A stretch of DNA of 57,280 nt, taken from the NCBI GenBank assembly GCA_003157485.1, contig PMJQ01000042.1, positions 17,610 through 74,889 of the forward strand. The letters are read 5' to 3'. Under the pieces are notes generated by a model. It did no database searches, was not told where the DNA came from, and saw only the letters and a list, made by a program, of their open reading frames with translations. Position numbers and translations under genes: made by a program. How positions within the stretch are numbered: the first letter of the stretch is position 1; each line of letters starts with the position of its first letter. Below, piece by piece: positions 44,549 to 53,971 of the stretch. This DNA comes from Ignavibacteriota bacterium. Lineage in GTDB: Bacteria > Bacteroidota > Ignavibacteria > UBA10030 > UBA6906.

Positions 44549-46666
44549 CTAACGGAGAACCATCAGTTTTTTCGTCTGCATCAGACTCCCCGCCTTCAGC
44601 CTGTAGAAGTAGACGCCGCTGGCAAGACCCGTCCCATCGAAGCGAATGCTGTGCGGACCGAACCCCTGCTCACCGCTTACAAGCGTGCGCACGGACCGCC
44701 CCAGGAGATCGAACACCTCGAGCGTCACGTACGCACTCTGAGGAATCACATATTGAATGACGGTCGACGGGTTGAAAGGGTTCGGATAGTTCTGATCGAG
44801 CTCAAATGCAAGGGGGACGCCGGGCCTGAGATCGACGCCGCTCGATATGGAAATCGCTGCGTAGACATTGAGTTTCCCGGCTCCCCATGTCGTGTTCGGC
44901 ACTCCTCCTGTGAAGCCGTCGGTGATGGCGCCCGCACTCATTGCGCTGTAGACCTGTTGCGGGGTGAGCGACGGGGTTCTGCCCAGGATTAATGCCGCCG
45001 CCCCCGCACCCACGGGAGTTGCCATGCTTGTCCCCTGCATCAGGTAGTACGCGCTGTCGGGAGAAGCACCGATGCTGGATACCCAGAGGTTACCGGGGAT
45101 CGTGTAAATATGGCGGTCGCGGATGGAAATCAGTATGCTTCCGGGCGCGGCAATGTCCGGTTTCAAGTGCCCGTCGACGCGTGGTCCCCTGCTCGAGAAT
45201 GTCGTGATCGCGCCGGGCTGACCCTCATAGGAATCATATGTCACCCCGTCGTAGGCTGTCCAGAGATTCCTGGATATATAGGCGCCCATGGCGAATGCAT
45301 GATCGGCGCTCGCAGGCTGGGTTATTGTATAATTGGGATCCCCGGCGTTGAATGTAACCGTCCCGTCACCCCAATCTTCGTATATATGAAAAAAAAGAGG
45401 GCGCGCGGATTTGTTCACGACCCTGAGGTAATAGCTGCTGCTCCCGGAGGGGACATAGTCCACGGACTCGGAATACTCTGAATTCGTGCCGCGGGAGCTC
45501 GATGTCTGCTGGAATATCGTGACTGGAACGATCTGCAGCGAATTCGTGAGGTAGTGCAGATCCATCGCCGTGGCGGGGCTGTCGGCGGTGGAACGCCAGA
45601 CAAGGTTGAACCTGAGTTTCGTGCTGTTCGCCGACGCGCTGGAGACAGAGATTGCGATCGGCGCGGTGGAGTCGTGCGCTCCGACTGTCCCCGAAAAATG
45701 GTCGTTCCCGTCGGCGTCATTCCCGGCCGCAATAAAGAACGGGACGCCCCTGCTGTAGACCCAGTCCACCACCTGGTCTTCCCCGTCGGACCCGTCATGG
45801 TAGACGTCCCATCCGCCGTAGCTCATGGAAAGGACGTTCGCCTGGAACGTATCAACGGCGGCATGCATGGCCGCGACATCGGCGGCATGACTGCTGCTTG
45901 CATCCGTATCGTTGCCGATTTTGAGGAACACGAGGCTTGCCGAGGGGGCCATTCCTTTGAATGATCCCCCGCCGTTCAATGAATTGGCCGATGAAAGTGC
46001 TCCCCTTCCCAGCGCAATCCCCGTGACATGCGTGCCGTGCCCCGTGACCTTATTGAGAACTGTATTCCCGATTGAGTTAGGGAAGTTGGAGTAATCCCTG
46101 ACCTGAATCGACGCCGGGAGGTCAGGGTTCGCGGGGTCCGTGTCAAGACCGGAATCGAGTATTGCCACCTTGACTCCCGACCCGGTCCATCCTTTCAACC
46201 ATGCCGAGTCAGCTCGTATGCTTTTTGCGGCCGCATTGTTGCGGGGGAGATGACGCATCTCCGCCGTTCCCATTCTTACGACAAAATCGAGACCGAGTGC
46301 GCTAAGAAAGTTGCCGGCGGGCATCGTCGCCACAACAAAACCGAGGGGATGCCCCTCGAGCGGCGGCGTCCATGTCTCCCAGTAACAACGGACTCCGAGG
46401 CCCTCGAGAGCGGCAAGCTTATCACCCGAAGGGCGCTCACTGAAGTAGAGAAGGACCGACGTCCCGGCGTCTGCGGCCTTCATAAGCCCGCTCCTCACGC
46501 CGGCCATTTTCCGGCTCACGACTTCAATGAGCCGGCCGCTCTCGATCTTCCCCGAAAGCTCAGGCGGAACAGCAACAAGCTCAGATGACGCAGGTGCCGC
46601 TCCGCTCTGAGCAAAGAGGGAGACGGCAGCAAGAGCGAACGCACCCAGCAGGAAGACAGCCTTCAT
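44549..46666 (-). CDS. S8 subtilisin-like serine peptidase with T9SS type A sorting domain
   Basis: VKVAILDSGLDTD, GHGTHVTGIALG, GTSMATPVGAGAAALIL triad motifs; C-terminal NYPNPFNPSTVIQYVIP..GVYFYRLKAGSLMQTKKLMVLR. Confidence 0.95.
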   Translation of the reverse strand: MKAVFLLGAFALAAVSLFAQSGAAPASSELVAVPPELSGKIESGRLIEVVSRKMAGVRSGLMKAADAGTSVLLYFSERPSGDKLAALEGLGVRCYWETWTPPLEGHPLGFVVATMPAGNFLSALGLDFVVRMGTAEMRHLPRNNAAAKSIRADSAWLKGWTGSGVKVAILDSGLDTDPANPDLPASIQVRDYSNFPNSIGNTVLNKVTGHGTHVTGIALGRGALSSANSLNGGGSFKGMAPSASLVFLKIGNDTDASSSHAADVAAMHAAVDTFQANVLSMSYGGWDVYHDGSDGEDQVVDWVYSRGVPFFIAAGNDADGNDHFSGTVGAHDSTAPIAISVSSASANSTKLRFNLVWRSTADSPATAMDLHYLTNSLQIVPVTIFQQTSSSRGTNSEYSESVDYVPSGSSSYYLRVVNKSARPLFFHIYEDWGDGTVTFNAGDPNYTITQPASADHAFAMGAYISRNLWTAYDGVTYDSYEGQPGAITTFSSRGPRVDGHLKPDIAAPGSILISIRDRHIYTIPGNLWVSSIGASPDSAYYLMQGTSMATPVGAGAAALILGRTPSLTPQQVYSAMSAGAITDGFTGGVPNTTWGAGKLNVYAAISISSGVDLRPGVPLAFELDQNYPNPFNPSTVIQYVIPQSAYVTLEVFDLLGRSVRTLVSGEQGFGPHSIRFDGTGLASGVYFYRLKAGSLMQTKKLMVLR

Positions 46667-46871
46667 GTTCCCCCTCAGAGTTTTGGCTACGTCATGAACG
46701 CCGGACACCACAACCTTACCGAATTAAACACATTCAGTCAAGAAATCGCTCCATGTGACAACCCCCCTGAACGTGTGAAGGAATTGTAAATTCTCTCCAG
46801 ACGCGGGAAAAGCATTGAATCTGAGCAGACTCCATCCCATATTCAGTATCCTTCAATTAAACAGGTAACGC

Positions 46872-48182
46872 GTGACAAAATCGGCCCTTGTGCTCCTGGC
46901 GATCCTCCCTTTCCCACTGAGGGCGGACGCACAGGATTCCGTCGAGACGTGGAGCCATCACTTTCAGCTCACCGCGATACAACAATCGCACCCCTCGTTC
47001 AGCGCGAAGTACACGGGCCGCAACAGTCTCCTCCCGACCGCGGAGAATCTCATGTCGGTCACGTCGACACTCTTTCTCGGGAGCAGACTGTGGGAGGGAA
47101 GCGAGTTGTACGCCGATCCGGAGATGGTCGGCGGGAACGGATTCAGTTCCACGACGGGAATCGCGGGATTCCCGAACGGCGAGATGTACCGGGTGGACAA
47201 TCCCGCGCCGAGGGTGTTCATCGCGCGGCTTTTCATCCGCCAGCGCTTTGCGCTCGGCGACGAGACGGAGAACGTCGATCCGGATCAGAATCAGATCGCG
47301 GGACGCATCCCGAAGAGCAGGGTGACTCTCACTGTCGGCAAGTTCAGCCTGACGGACGTGTTTGACGACAACAAGTACTCGCACGACGCGCGGACGCAGT
47401 TCATGAACTGGGCCCTCTGGTCGGGCGCGGCATGGGACTACGCCGCCGACACGCGGGGATACGACTGGGGAATACTCACGGAGCTGCACATTCCGTCGTG
47501 GACTTTCAACTTCGGCGCGGTGATGGTCCCGACGTATGCGAACGGACCGTACTTCGATCACGACATCGGCAGGGCGTTCAGCCTCAACCTGGAGGTGGTG
47601 AAACCGTACGCGATCGGGGCTCTCGGGGGAAAGCTGCACGCAACAGTATTCCTCAATCACGCCGACATGGGGAATTACAGGGGAGCGATCAATGAAGGCC
47701 TTCTCGCGGGGGAACGGCCGGATATCGACCGGACGAACAGCTATTCATCCAAATACGGATTTGTCGTATCCGTCGAACAGGACCTCGGAAGCGTGTCGGG
47801 GCTCTTCGCAAGGCTGAGCTGGAACGACGGTCACACGGAAACCTGGGCATTTACGGAAATCGACAGGTCATTCCACGCGGGGGTCACGACGCGGGGCGAC
47901 GCGTGGGGGAGAAAAGACGACAATGCGGGGATCGCCTGGGTCATCAACGGGCTCTCGACCGACCACCGGGAGTATCTGGCCGCGGGGGGCTACGGTTTTC
48001 TCATCGGAGACGGGGCCCTCAATTACGCGCCGGAACAGATCACCGAGGCATACTACAGCGCCGCGCTCTTCCCTTCATTCACGCTCACGGTCGACGACCA
48101 GGTCGTCATCAATCCCGGATACAACAAAGACAGGGGTCCCGTCGTGAACGTCTTCTCGCTCCGCGGGCACGTGGAGTTCTGA
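46872..48182 (+). CDS. OprB-like carbohydrate porin
   Basis: HHFQLTAIQQSHPSFSAKYTGRNSL; RVTLTVGKFSLTDVFDDN; EQITEAYYSAALF; C-terminal VEF. Confidence 0.82.
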   Translation: MTKSALVLLAILPFPLRADAQDSVETWSHHFQLTAIQQSHPSFSAKYTGRNSLLPTAENLMSVTSTLFLGSRLWEGSELYADPEMVGGNGFSSTTGIAGFPNGEMYRVDNPAPRVFIARLFIRQRFALGDETENVDPDQNQIAGRIPKSRVTLTVGKFSLTDVFDDNKYSHDARTQFMNWALWSGAAWDYAADTRGYDWGILTELHIPSWTFNFGAVMVPTYANGPYFDHDIGRAFSLNLEVVKPYAIGALGGKLHATVFLNHADMGNYRGAINEGLLAGERPDIDRTNSYSSKYGFVVSVEQDLGSVSGLFARLSWNDGHTETWAFTEIDRSFHAGVTTRGDAWGRKDDNAGIAWVINGLSTDHREYLAAGGYGFLIGDGALNYAPEQITEAYYSAALFPSFTLTVDDQVVINPGYNKDRGPVVNVFSLRGHVEF

Positions 48183-48423
48183 TTCCTTTTTGTAGAATCT
48201 GCACTTCCACACTTGGGTGACGGCTCCCGATCCTCCCCATGTGGGCACAGTTCGCACGCAATCAGCCCCGGGGGAGGCCCTGATTCTGGCACTCCGTTTG
48301 TCCATTTTGCGGAAAGAGAATCATGCGAAAAATCTTACGGCGGGGAGTCGCTGCATCCGGCAGCGGGAATCGCTGCATCTGCCGGCCGCGGATCGACACA
48401 GAGGAACCAGAGGGAGAAGGACA

Positions 48424-48885
48424 ATGACCATACTGCTCGTTGATGACGAACTCGACTACCGTCTTCTCATACGGACCGTGCTCATGAGCAGGGGATGCGA
48501 CGTCGTCGTGGCTGAGAACGGACAGGAAGCGCTGGAGAAGGTCCGGGGAACGCACGTGGACCTCGTCGTTACGGATGTCTACATGCCGATCATGGACGGG
48601 ATCAAGATGAGCAGAGCGCTGAGGGCGATGCCGGAATTCGCAACGGTGCCGATCCTGTATCTCTCCGGATATGACGACCAGCATACGCTTGACGCCGTGA
48701 AGGACGCGCGGTACGAGGGCTTTCTCAGAAAGGGTGCGCCGCTGGAAGAGCTTGTCCTGTGGATCGATTACCTCTCGACGCCGGCGGAGAAGAGGCCCAG
48801 ATCGCTCCCGAGAGGGGCCCAGACAAGAACCTCCCCCAGGGCGAGAGAGGGAAGCAGAACCACCACGAGCTTTCCGATACTCTGA
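48424..48885 (+). CDS. Single-domain response regulator (CheY-like) with basic tail
   Basis: MTILLVDDELDYRLLIRTVLMSRG..DLVVTDVYMPIMDGIKMSRALR..LYLSGY. Confidence 0.88.
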   Translation: MTILLVDDELDYRLLIRTVLMSRGCDVVVAENGQEALEKVRGTHVDLVVTDVYMPIMDGIKMSRALRAMPEFATVPILYLSGYDDQHTLDAVKDARYEGFLRKGAPLEELVLWIDYLSTPAEKRPRSLPRGAQTRTSPRAREGSRTTTSFPIL

Positions 48886-48911
48886 GGAATGCCGTTCAGG
48901 GAGCGGGAGAA

Positions 48912-50099
48912 TCAGGTCGTGATGTAGATTCCGTGGAGAATGGGATCGCTGTAGTTGTGGGCCAGAATCCTCTCCACCTGAGTTGCCGAGAGTTTCGTCC
49001 CCGCAGCGACGAGCTTCACGCCGTTTGACGTACAGAGATCGTTTGCGATCACCATCCCTTCCTGCATTTCGTGAACCAGAACCTGCCGCTTCCCTTCGAG
49101 CCAGTGCGGATCGTTGATCACGGTCAGATATTCCGCTGCAAGCTGTCCGATACGGGGAGAGAGGATGGTCCCCTGCGCCTTACGCACTCCTTCGGCGACC
49201 GCTTCCGGGGAAACTGCAGGGTCGGCGCTCAGTTCCTCGATCAGGTTGATCGCACGGAGGATCCTCGACGGCATCGGTATCCTGTCGCGCATCAGGCGGT
49301 CCGGGCCGCCTGAGCCGTCGTAGTTCTCCATCTGGTGGCGGATGTAGGTCCCCGCTTCCTTGAGCTGCGGCACCGCGCCCACAATGGACTCGCCGAACAA
49401 CGGGAATTTCTCAAGCGTCTCCCTCTCCTCCACGGTGAGCTGCGCGTGGGGTTTCCGGAGAAGCTCGTCCGCGAGCATCCCCTTTCCTATTTCATGTATG
49501 CGCGCGGCCATTTCGAGCATTCCCAGCACTGGGGGGTCCACCGACAGGCGCTCCCCCATCCAACGGGCCATCGCGCCCGCCCGTTCCGACCGCGTCCCCG
49601 CATCCGGCACGCGGAAGCTGATGATGTGAACGAGAAGCGTCACGACCGCCGACAGGCTCCCGCTCAGGACGGCGTTCAGGCGCCCGAGCTCCCTGTTATC
49701 GCGTTCGAGCTCATCCCGGAGCGACCTGACGCGGAAAAGCGCTCGCACCCTGGAGACCAGCTCGTCGCCGTTGACGGGCTTGAGCACGTATTCGTCCGCG
49801 CCGGATTCGAACGCCCTGAGGCGCTCGCTCACGTCATTTCCCGCCGAGAGCATCATCACCATCGTGCCCTTCATGTCCGACCTGCCGCGGATATGACGGC
49901 AGAGGCCGAGACCGTCCATTCCGGGCATGTACAGGTCGGTAATGACAACCGACGGCTGGTACTTTTCAAGGACGTCGATCGCTTCCTCACCGGTCTCCGC
50001 CCTTTTCACGATATACCCGGTGTCGGCCTCGAGGAGACGGGCCATGAATTCGCGCGTCGACGCCTCGTCATCCACGATGAGTATGTGCACCCTCTCACT
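48912..50099 (-). CDS. Response regulator with degenerate HD-GYP-like output domain
   Basis: HILIVDDEAST..VVITDLYMPGMDGLGL receiver; output ARIHEIGKGML and RHQMENYDGSGGPDRL. Confidence 0.85.
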   Translation of the reverse strand, partial: SERVHILIVDDEASTREFMARLLEADTGYIVKRAETGEEAIDVLEKYQPSVVITDLYMPGMDGLGLCRHIRGRSDMKGTMVMMLSAGNDVSERLRAFESGADEYVLKPVNGDELVSRVRALFRVRSLRDELERDNRELGRLNAVLSGSLSAVVTLLVHIISFRVPDAGTRSERAGAMARWMGERLSVDPPVLGMLEMAARIHEIGKGMLADELLRKPHAQLTVEERETLEKFPLFGESIVGAVPQLKEAGTYIRHQMENYDGSGGPDRLMRDRIPMPSRILRAINLIEELSADPAVSPEAVAEGVRKAQGTILSPRIGQLAAEYLTVINDPHWLEGKRQVLVHEMQEGMVIANDLCTSNGVKLVAAGTKLSATQVERILAHNYSDPILHGIYITT

Positions 50100-50865
50100 C
50101 ATGATCCTTCTTCCCCTCAAACTTGAGTATGATGCTTATCCGCCTGTTGGCGGCGTCGAGCGGGTCGGCGGCGTTGCGGAGCATCGTGTCCGCGTACCCT
50201 CGGACTTCGTCGAACCTCACCTCCGGGAGCCCCTCGGCGACGAGGACGCGGCGGGCGCTGTTCGCGCGGTCGGTGCTCAGCTCGAAATTGGTATAGCCCA
50301 GGGCCGAAGAGTACCGCCTGCTGTCGGTGTGTCCTTCGAGGATCAGGTGGTTCGGCAGGTCGCGGATACCCGCCGCGATGACCGCGAGAAGCTTCTTTGT
50401 GTCATCATGCATGTTCGCCGTCCCCACGTCGAAGAAGACCGCGTTGGGGCTTTCGAGGAGCTCGATGCGCAGGCCCTCCTTGACGACCTCGATCCTGATC
50501 TGCTTCGAGAGATCCGAAAGCCCGGGCTTCCCCGCGATCTCCTTCATGATCTCTTTCCCCACCGCCTGCAGGTTCGCTTCCTGCCTCTTCAGGAATTCCT
50601 CCGCCGTGGCTTCTCCGGCCCCGATTTTTCCTCCGTTCAGACTCGCCTTCGTGTTCTCGAACGCCGCCCCGGGGTCCTTGAAGTAGTTCGCGATGTATTC
50701 CTTGACCTGCTTGCTCTGGCCGACGATCCAGAGAACGATAAAGAGCGCCATCATCGCCGTCACGAAATCCGCGTACGCCACCTTCCACGCACCGCCGTGG
50801 TGGCCGGCGTGCCCTTTTTTCTTTCTGACAATCCGTATCGGGGCTTCGTTCCCCTGCTCTTCCAT
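50095..50865 (-). CDS. motB: Flagellar motor protein MotB (OmpA C-terminal domain), set 1
   Basis: GGAWKVAYADFVTAMMALFIVLWIVGQSKQVKEYIANYF; ILEGHTDSRRYS OmpA domain. Confidence 0.9.
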   Translation of the reverse strand: MEEQGNEAPIRIVRKKKGHAGHHGGAWKVAYADFVTAMMALFIVLWIVGQSKQVKEYIANYFKDPGAAFENTKASLNGGKIGAGEATAEEFLKRQEANLQAVGKEIMKEIAGKPGLSDLSKQIRIEVVKEGLRIELLESPNAVFFDVGTANMHDDTKKLLAVIAAGIRDLPNHLILEGHTDSRRYSSALGYTNFELSTDRANSARRVLVAEGLPEVRFDEVRGYADTMLRNAADPLDAANRRISIILKFEGKKDHE

Positions 50866-50880
50866 CGTGTTTCCCTTTCC

Positions 50881-51741
50881 TTACCCCGCCTTCACGGTCT
50901 TGACCGCCTTCTCCACCTCATCGAACGAGGGGCGCACGGCCGCAAATATCACCCTTCGTGCAAATTCGACGACGACGACGGGAGCATTCCCCTTGGCATA
51001 CGCGACAATGCCGGCCTTCATGCACTCATAGTAGCGCGACGACCTCTGGTTCAGGAGACCCAGATTCGCCGCCAGCGGCTGTATGAATCCGTAGGACATG
51101 AGTATTCCCAGGAACGTGCCGACGAGGGCCGCGGCGACCTTCTCGCCGACTTCGGCCGGCGGGCCGTCGATCGCCTGCATCGTGATGACGATGCCGAGAA
51201 CCGCCGCCACGATGCCGAGTCCCGGAAGCGCATCTCCCAGGCTCTGGATCAGCGTGGGAACCGCCGCTTCCTCGTCGTGATGCGTATCGATGTCCGCCTC
51301 CAGGAGCGCCTCGAGATCAAACGCCGGGACACCCCCGCCGAGTATGAGCTTCATCGTGTCGCAGAGAAAATCAAGCGCATGATGATTCTTGAGAAGGAAC
51401 TCATTCTTCTTGAATATCGCGCTCTTCGAGGGGTCCGTGATATGCGCTTCGATGCTTATGAGCCCGTCGCGCTTCGCCACGTTGAACAGCTCGTACATCG
51501 TCTTCAGCAGGCTGATATACTGTTCCTTGCCGTACGGATCCCCCTTGAGGATCGTCCCGATGCTCCCGATAAGCCGCTTCAGGACGGCAAGCGGAGTCCC
51601 CACGAGAAGTGAACCGACGCATGCCGCGCCGATGATCATGAACTCTCCGGGCTGGATGAGCACCAGGAGGGGCCCGCCGTTGAATACAAACCCCCCCAGC
51701 ACGCCCAGGAGGACGACCGCGATACCGATGATGACAAACAT
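50881..51741 (-). CDS. motA: Flagellar motor stator protein MotA, set 1
   Basis: FNGGPLLVLIQPGEFMIIGAACVGSLLVG; GDALPGLGIVAAVLGIVITMQAIDGPPAEVGEKVAAALVGTFLGIL. Confidence 0.92.
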   Translation of the reverse strand: MFVIIGIAVVLLGVLGGFVFNGGPLLVLIQPGEFMIIGAACVGSLLVGTPLAVLKRLIGSIGTILKGDPYGKEQYISLLKTMYELFNVAKRDGLISIEAHITDPSKSAIFKKNEFLLKNHHALDFLCDTMKLILGGGVPAFDLEALLEADIDTHHDEEAAVPTLIQSLGDALPGLGIVAAVLGIVITMQAIDGPPAEVGEKVAAALVGTFLGILMSYGFIQPLAANLGLLNQRSSRYYECMKAGIVAYAKGNAPVVVVEFARRVIFAAVRPSFDEVEKAVKTVKAG

Positions 51742-51764
51742 TGTCTAAATCCCCGCTCCTCTCA

Positions 51765-52007
51765 TTATTTCCTTCCGCCGGGTTTCACCAGGCCCGCCGC
51801 CGCTTTCGCGGCAACGTCACGGTCCGCATGGGACGCATCGAGGTTCGCCTGCTGGATTTCGGCGTACAGTTCGCCGCGGATCACCCGCACATCCCGCGGC
51901 GCTTCAATCCCGATCTTGACCTGACCGTTGTGGATCGCGAGGACTTTGATCGTGATATTCTCGCCGAGCCGTATCTCTTCTTCGATTTTCCTCGACAGGA
52001 TGAGCAT
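51765..52007 (-). CDS. csrA: Carbon storage regulator CsrA
   Basis: MLILSRKIEEEIRLGENITIKVLAIHNGQVKIGIEAPRDVRVIRGELY. Confidence 0.97.
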   Translation of the reverse strand: MLILSRKIEEEIRLGENITIKVLAIHNGQVKIGIEAPRDVRVIRGELYAEIQQANLDASHADRDVAAKAAAGLVKPGGRK

Positions 52008-52010
52008 GGG

Positions 52011-52427
52011 TCACCTTCCCGGCCCGGCGGCGGCCGGCGGCACGAGCGGGAATTGCAGGGGGAGCCCCTCGTCGTCAAGGATGACCTGGCGCGCTGTCCG
52101 CGTCGCATTGTCGATCACGAGGGGGCTCCTCAGGTTCACCGTGGAACCTCCGACATCGGGACGGAGGGACGCGACGACGAACACGGTCTTTCCCCCCCCC
52201 GTCACCGCGTCGACGCCATACCCGGGGAGCAGTATCCCGGGGTCCAGAAGCGGGAAACTGAGGTCTCCGTCCTCGAGGGATACAAGCCAGCGGAACGGCT
52301 CGCTGTCCACGTCATCGACGATGAGGAACTTCCGGTGCCGCTCAAACCCGATGAGCCCTCCCGGAAACATCACGACATGGTCGTCGTCGAATTCAAGCTC
52401 TCCAAACTGGCGATTTGTAAATTTCAT
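52011..52427 (-). CDS. fliW: Flagellar assembly factor FliW
   Basis: FPGGLIGFERHRKFLIVDD..PFRWLVSLEDGDLSFPLLDP; adjacent to csrA. Confidence 0.92.
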   Translation of the reverse strand: MKFTNRQFGELEFDDDHVVMFPGGLIGFERHRKFLIVDDVDSEPFRWLVSLEDGDLSFPLLDPGILLPGYGVDAVTGGGKTVFVVASLRPDVGGSTVNLRSPLVIDNATRTARQVILDDEGLPLQFPLVPPAAAGPGR

Positions 52428-53188
52428 TGCGGGTTCTCCTTCTTCCCTGATTCGGATTTGTCCTGCTGCTGCGCCTTCTGCTGTTCCGAAATGAGGTTGT
52501 GAACGGTGTTGGCGAGAATGACGATGTCCACGCGCCTGTTCTGCGCCCTGTGGACGTCGCTGTCGTTCGGAACAAGAGGCTGGTATTCGGCAAAGCCGAC
52601 CGCCGCCACCTTTTCGGGATTCAGCGAATGCACCTGTATGAGATAATACGCAATACTTACTGCACGCGCCACAGAGAGATGCCAGTTCGACGGGTACTGG
52701 GCGGAGCTGATGGGGACGTTGTCGGTGTGCCCCTCGACCCGGACGTCGTTCGGAAGCTCCCGCAGCACGCGGGCAAGGCTGTCGAGCGCAGGCATCGAGG
52801 ACTCCTTGATGTCGGCGCTCCCCGAGGCAAACAGGAGTTCATCCATGATGTGGACGGTGATCCCGCGCTCGTTGCTCGATATGGCGATCGGGAGCTTCTT
52901 GGTCTCCAGATGGAGCGCCGAACGGAGATCCTGCGCGATCTTCTGCCGTTCGTTCTGTATCAGCGGGATCTGCGAACTCATGACGCCGTTGTTCCCCGCC
53001 ATCACGCCCTTGGAGGAACCGAAAATCCCTCCCATGGCGTTCACGATATCGGCATATTTTCCCGCATCAATCTTCGACATCGCGTACAGGATGACAAAGA
53101 GCCCCAGCAGCAGGGTGATGAGGTCGGCATAGGTCAGCAGCCACCGCTCCGAATTCTCGTGCTCCCCGGTATGGACCTTCTTCTTCAT
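52424..53188 (-). CDS. motB: MotB/OmpA-family stator protein, set 2
   Basis: RWLLTYADLITLLLGLFVILYAMSKIDAGKYADIVNAMGGIF; VEGHTDNVPI OmpA domain. Confidence 0.88.
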   Translation of the reverse strand: MKKKVHTGEHENSERWLLTYADLITLLLGLFVILYAMSKIDAGKYADIVNAMGGIFGSSKGVMAGNNGVMSSQIPLIQNERQKIAQDLRSALHLETKKLPIAISSNERGITVHIMDELLFASGSADIKESSMPALDSLARVLRELPNDVRVEGHTDNVPISSAQYPSNWHLSVARAVSIAYYLIQVHSLNPEKVAAVGFAEYQPLVPNDSDVHRAQNRRVDIVILANTVHNLISEQQKAQQQDKSESGKKENPQ

Positions 53189-53967
53189 CAGTCGTCCGTT
53201 TCCTGCTGATTGGACGGAAGCATGCTGTTCAGTTTGGCCTTGATGACCGAGGGAACCTCGCCCGCCTGTATCGAGAGGACCCCCTCGACGATCATGTCCA
53301 TGAAGAGATATTCCTGGTCATGGATGAACTTCAGCTTGTCCGCGATGGGGAGCCAGACGATGTTCGCCATGAACACTCCCCAGAGCGTCGCAATGAACGC
53401 GCTCGCGATGTGCCGGATGAGGATGTTCGCGTCCTCCCCCGCCGAGGCCAGCGTGGCGATCAGCCCCATGACGGTCCCGATGATCCCCATCGTCGGCGAA
53501 TATCCCCCCATTTTCTGGAATATTGCGGCCGCGCGCCCGTGACGCTCGCCGACATAATTGACCTCGGTCTCGGCCAGCGCCCTCAGCACCTCGGGCTCCG
53601 TTCCGTCGATGGCAAACCGGAGAATCTTCTTCATGAACGCGTTGGAGACGCCGCCGAGCTCCTTCTCCAGCGCCAGGAGCCCCTCCTTCCGCGCCACCGT
53701 CGAATACCGGACGATGCTTTCGATCGTGTCCTTTACCTCGTACGACGGGGGGAAGAGGGCAAGCTTCAACATCGTGCCGATCTGCATGAAGTTCTTCAGC
53801 GACGTGCCGATCATCGCCGCAGAAAACGTCCCCAGAAAGACGATCGTCATCGCAGGCAGGAGGATCAGCGCCCCGATGCTCCCTCCTTCGAGCATGAACG
53901 ACCCGAAGATCGCGATCACACCCAGGACGAGACCACCGGCCGTCGTTATGTCGAATGTCCGTTTCAT
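53188..53967 (-). CDS. motA: MotA-family stator protein, set 2
   Basis: GSFMLEGGSIGALILLPAMTIVFLGTFSAAMIG; KMGGYSPTMGIIGTVMGLI. Confidence 0.9.
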   Translation of the reverse strand: MKRTFDITTAGGLVLGVIAIFGSFMLEGGSIGALILLPAMTIVFLGTFSAAMIGTSLKNFMQIGTMLKLALFPPSYEVKDTIESIVRYSTVARKEGLLALEKELGGVSNAFMKKILRFAIDGTEPEVLRALAETEVNYVGERHGRAAAIFQKMGGYSPTMGIIGTVMGLIATLASAGEDANILIRHIASAFIATLWGVFMANIVWLPIADKLKFIHDQEYLFMDMIVEGVLSIQAGEVPSVIKAKLNSMLPSNQQETDD

Positions 53968-53971
53968 GTCA

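Noticed and set aside
48340-48390. Imperfect repeat TCGCTGCATC(C/T)G upstream of the response regulator
   Set aside because: Only two short degenerate copies; not clearly above chance.
51743-51749. GTCTAA downstream of the motA start region
   Set aside because: Lacks the upstream -35 box and is oriented away from the flagellar genes.
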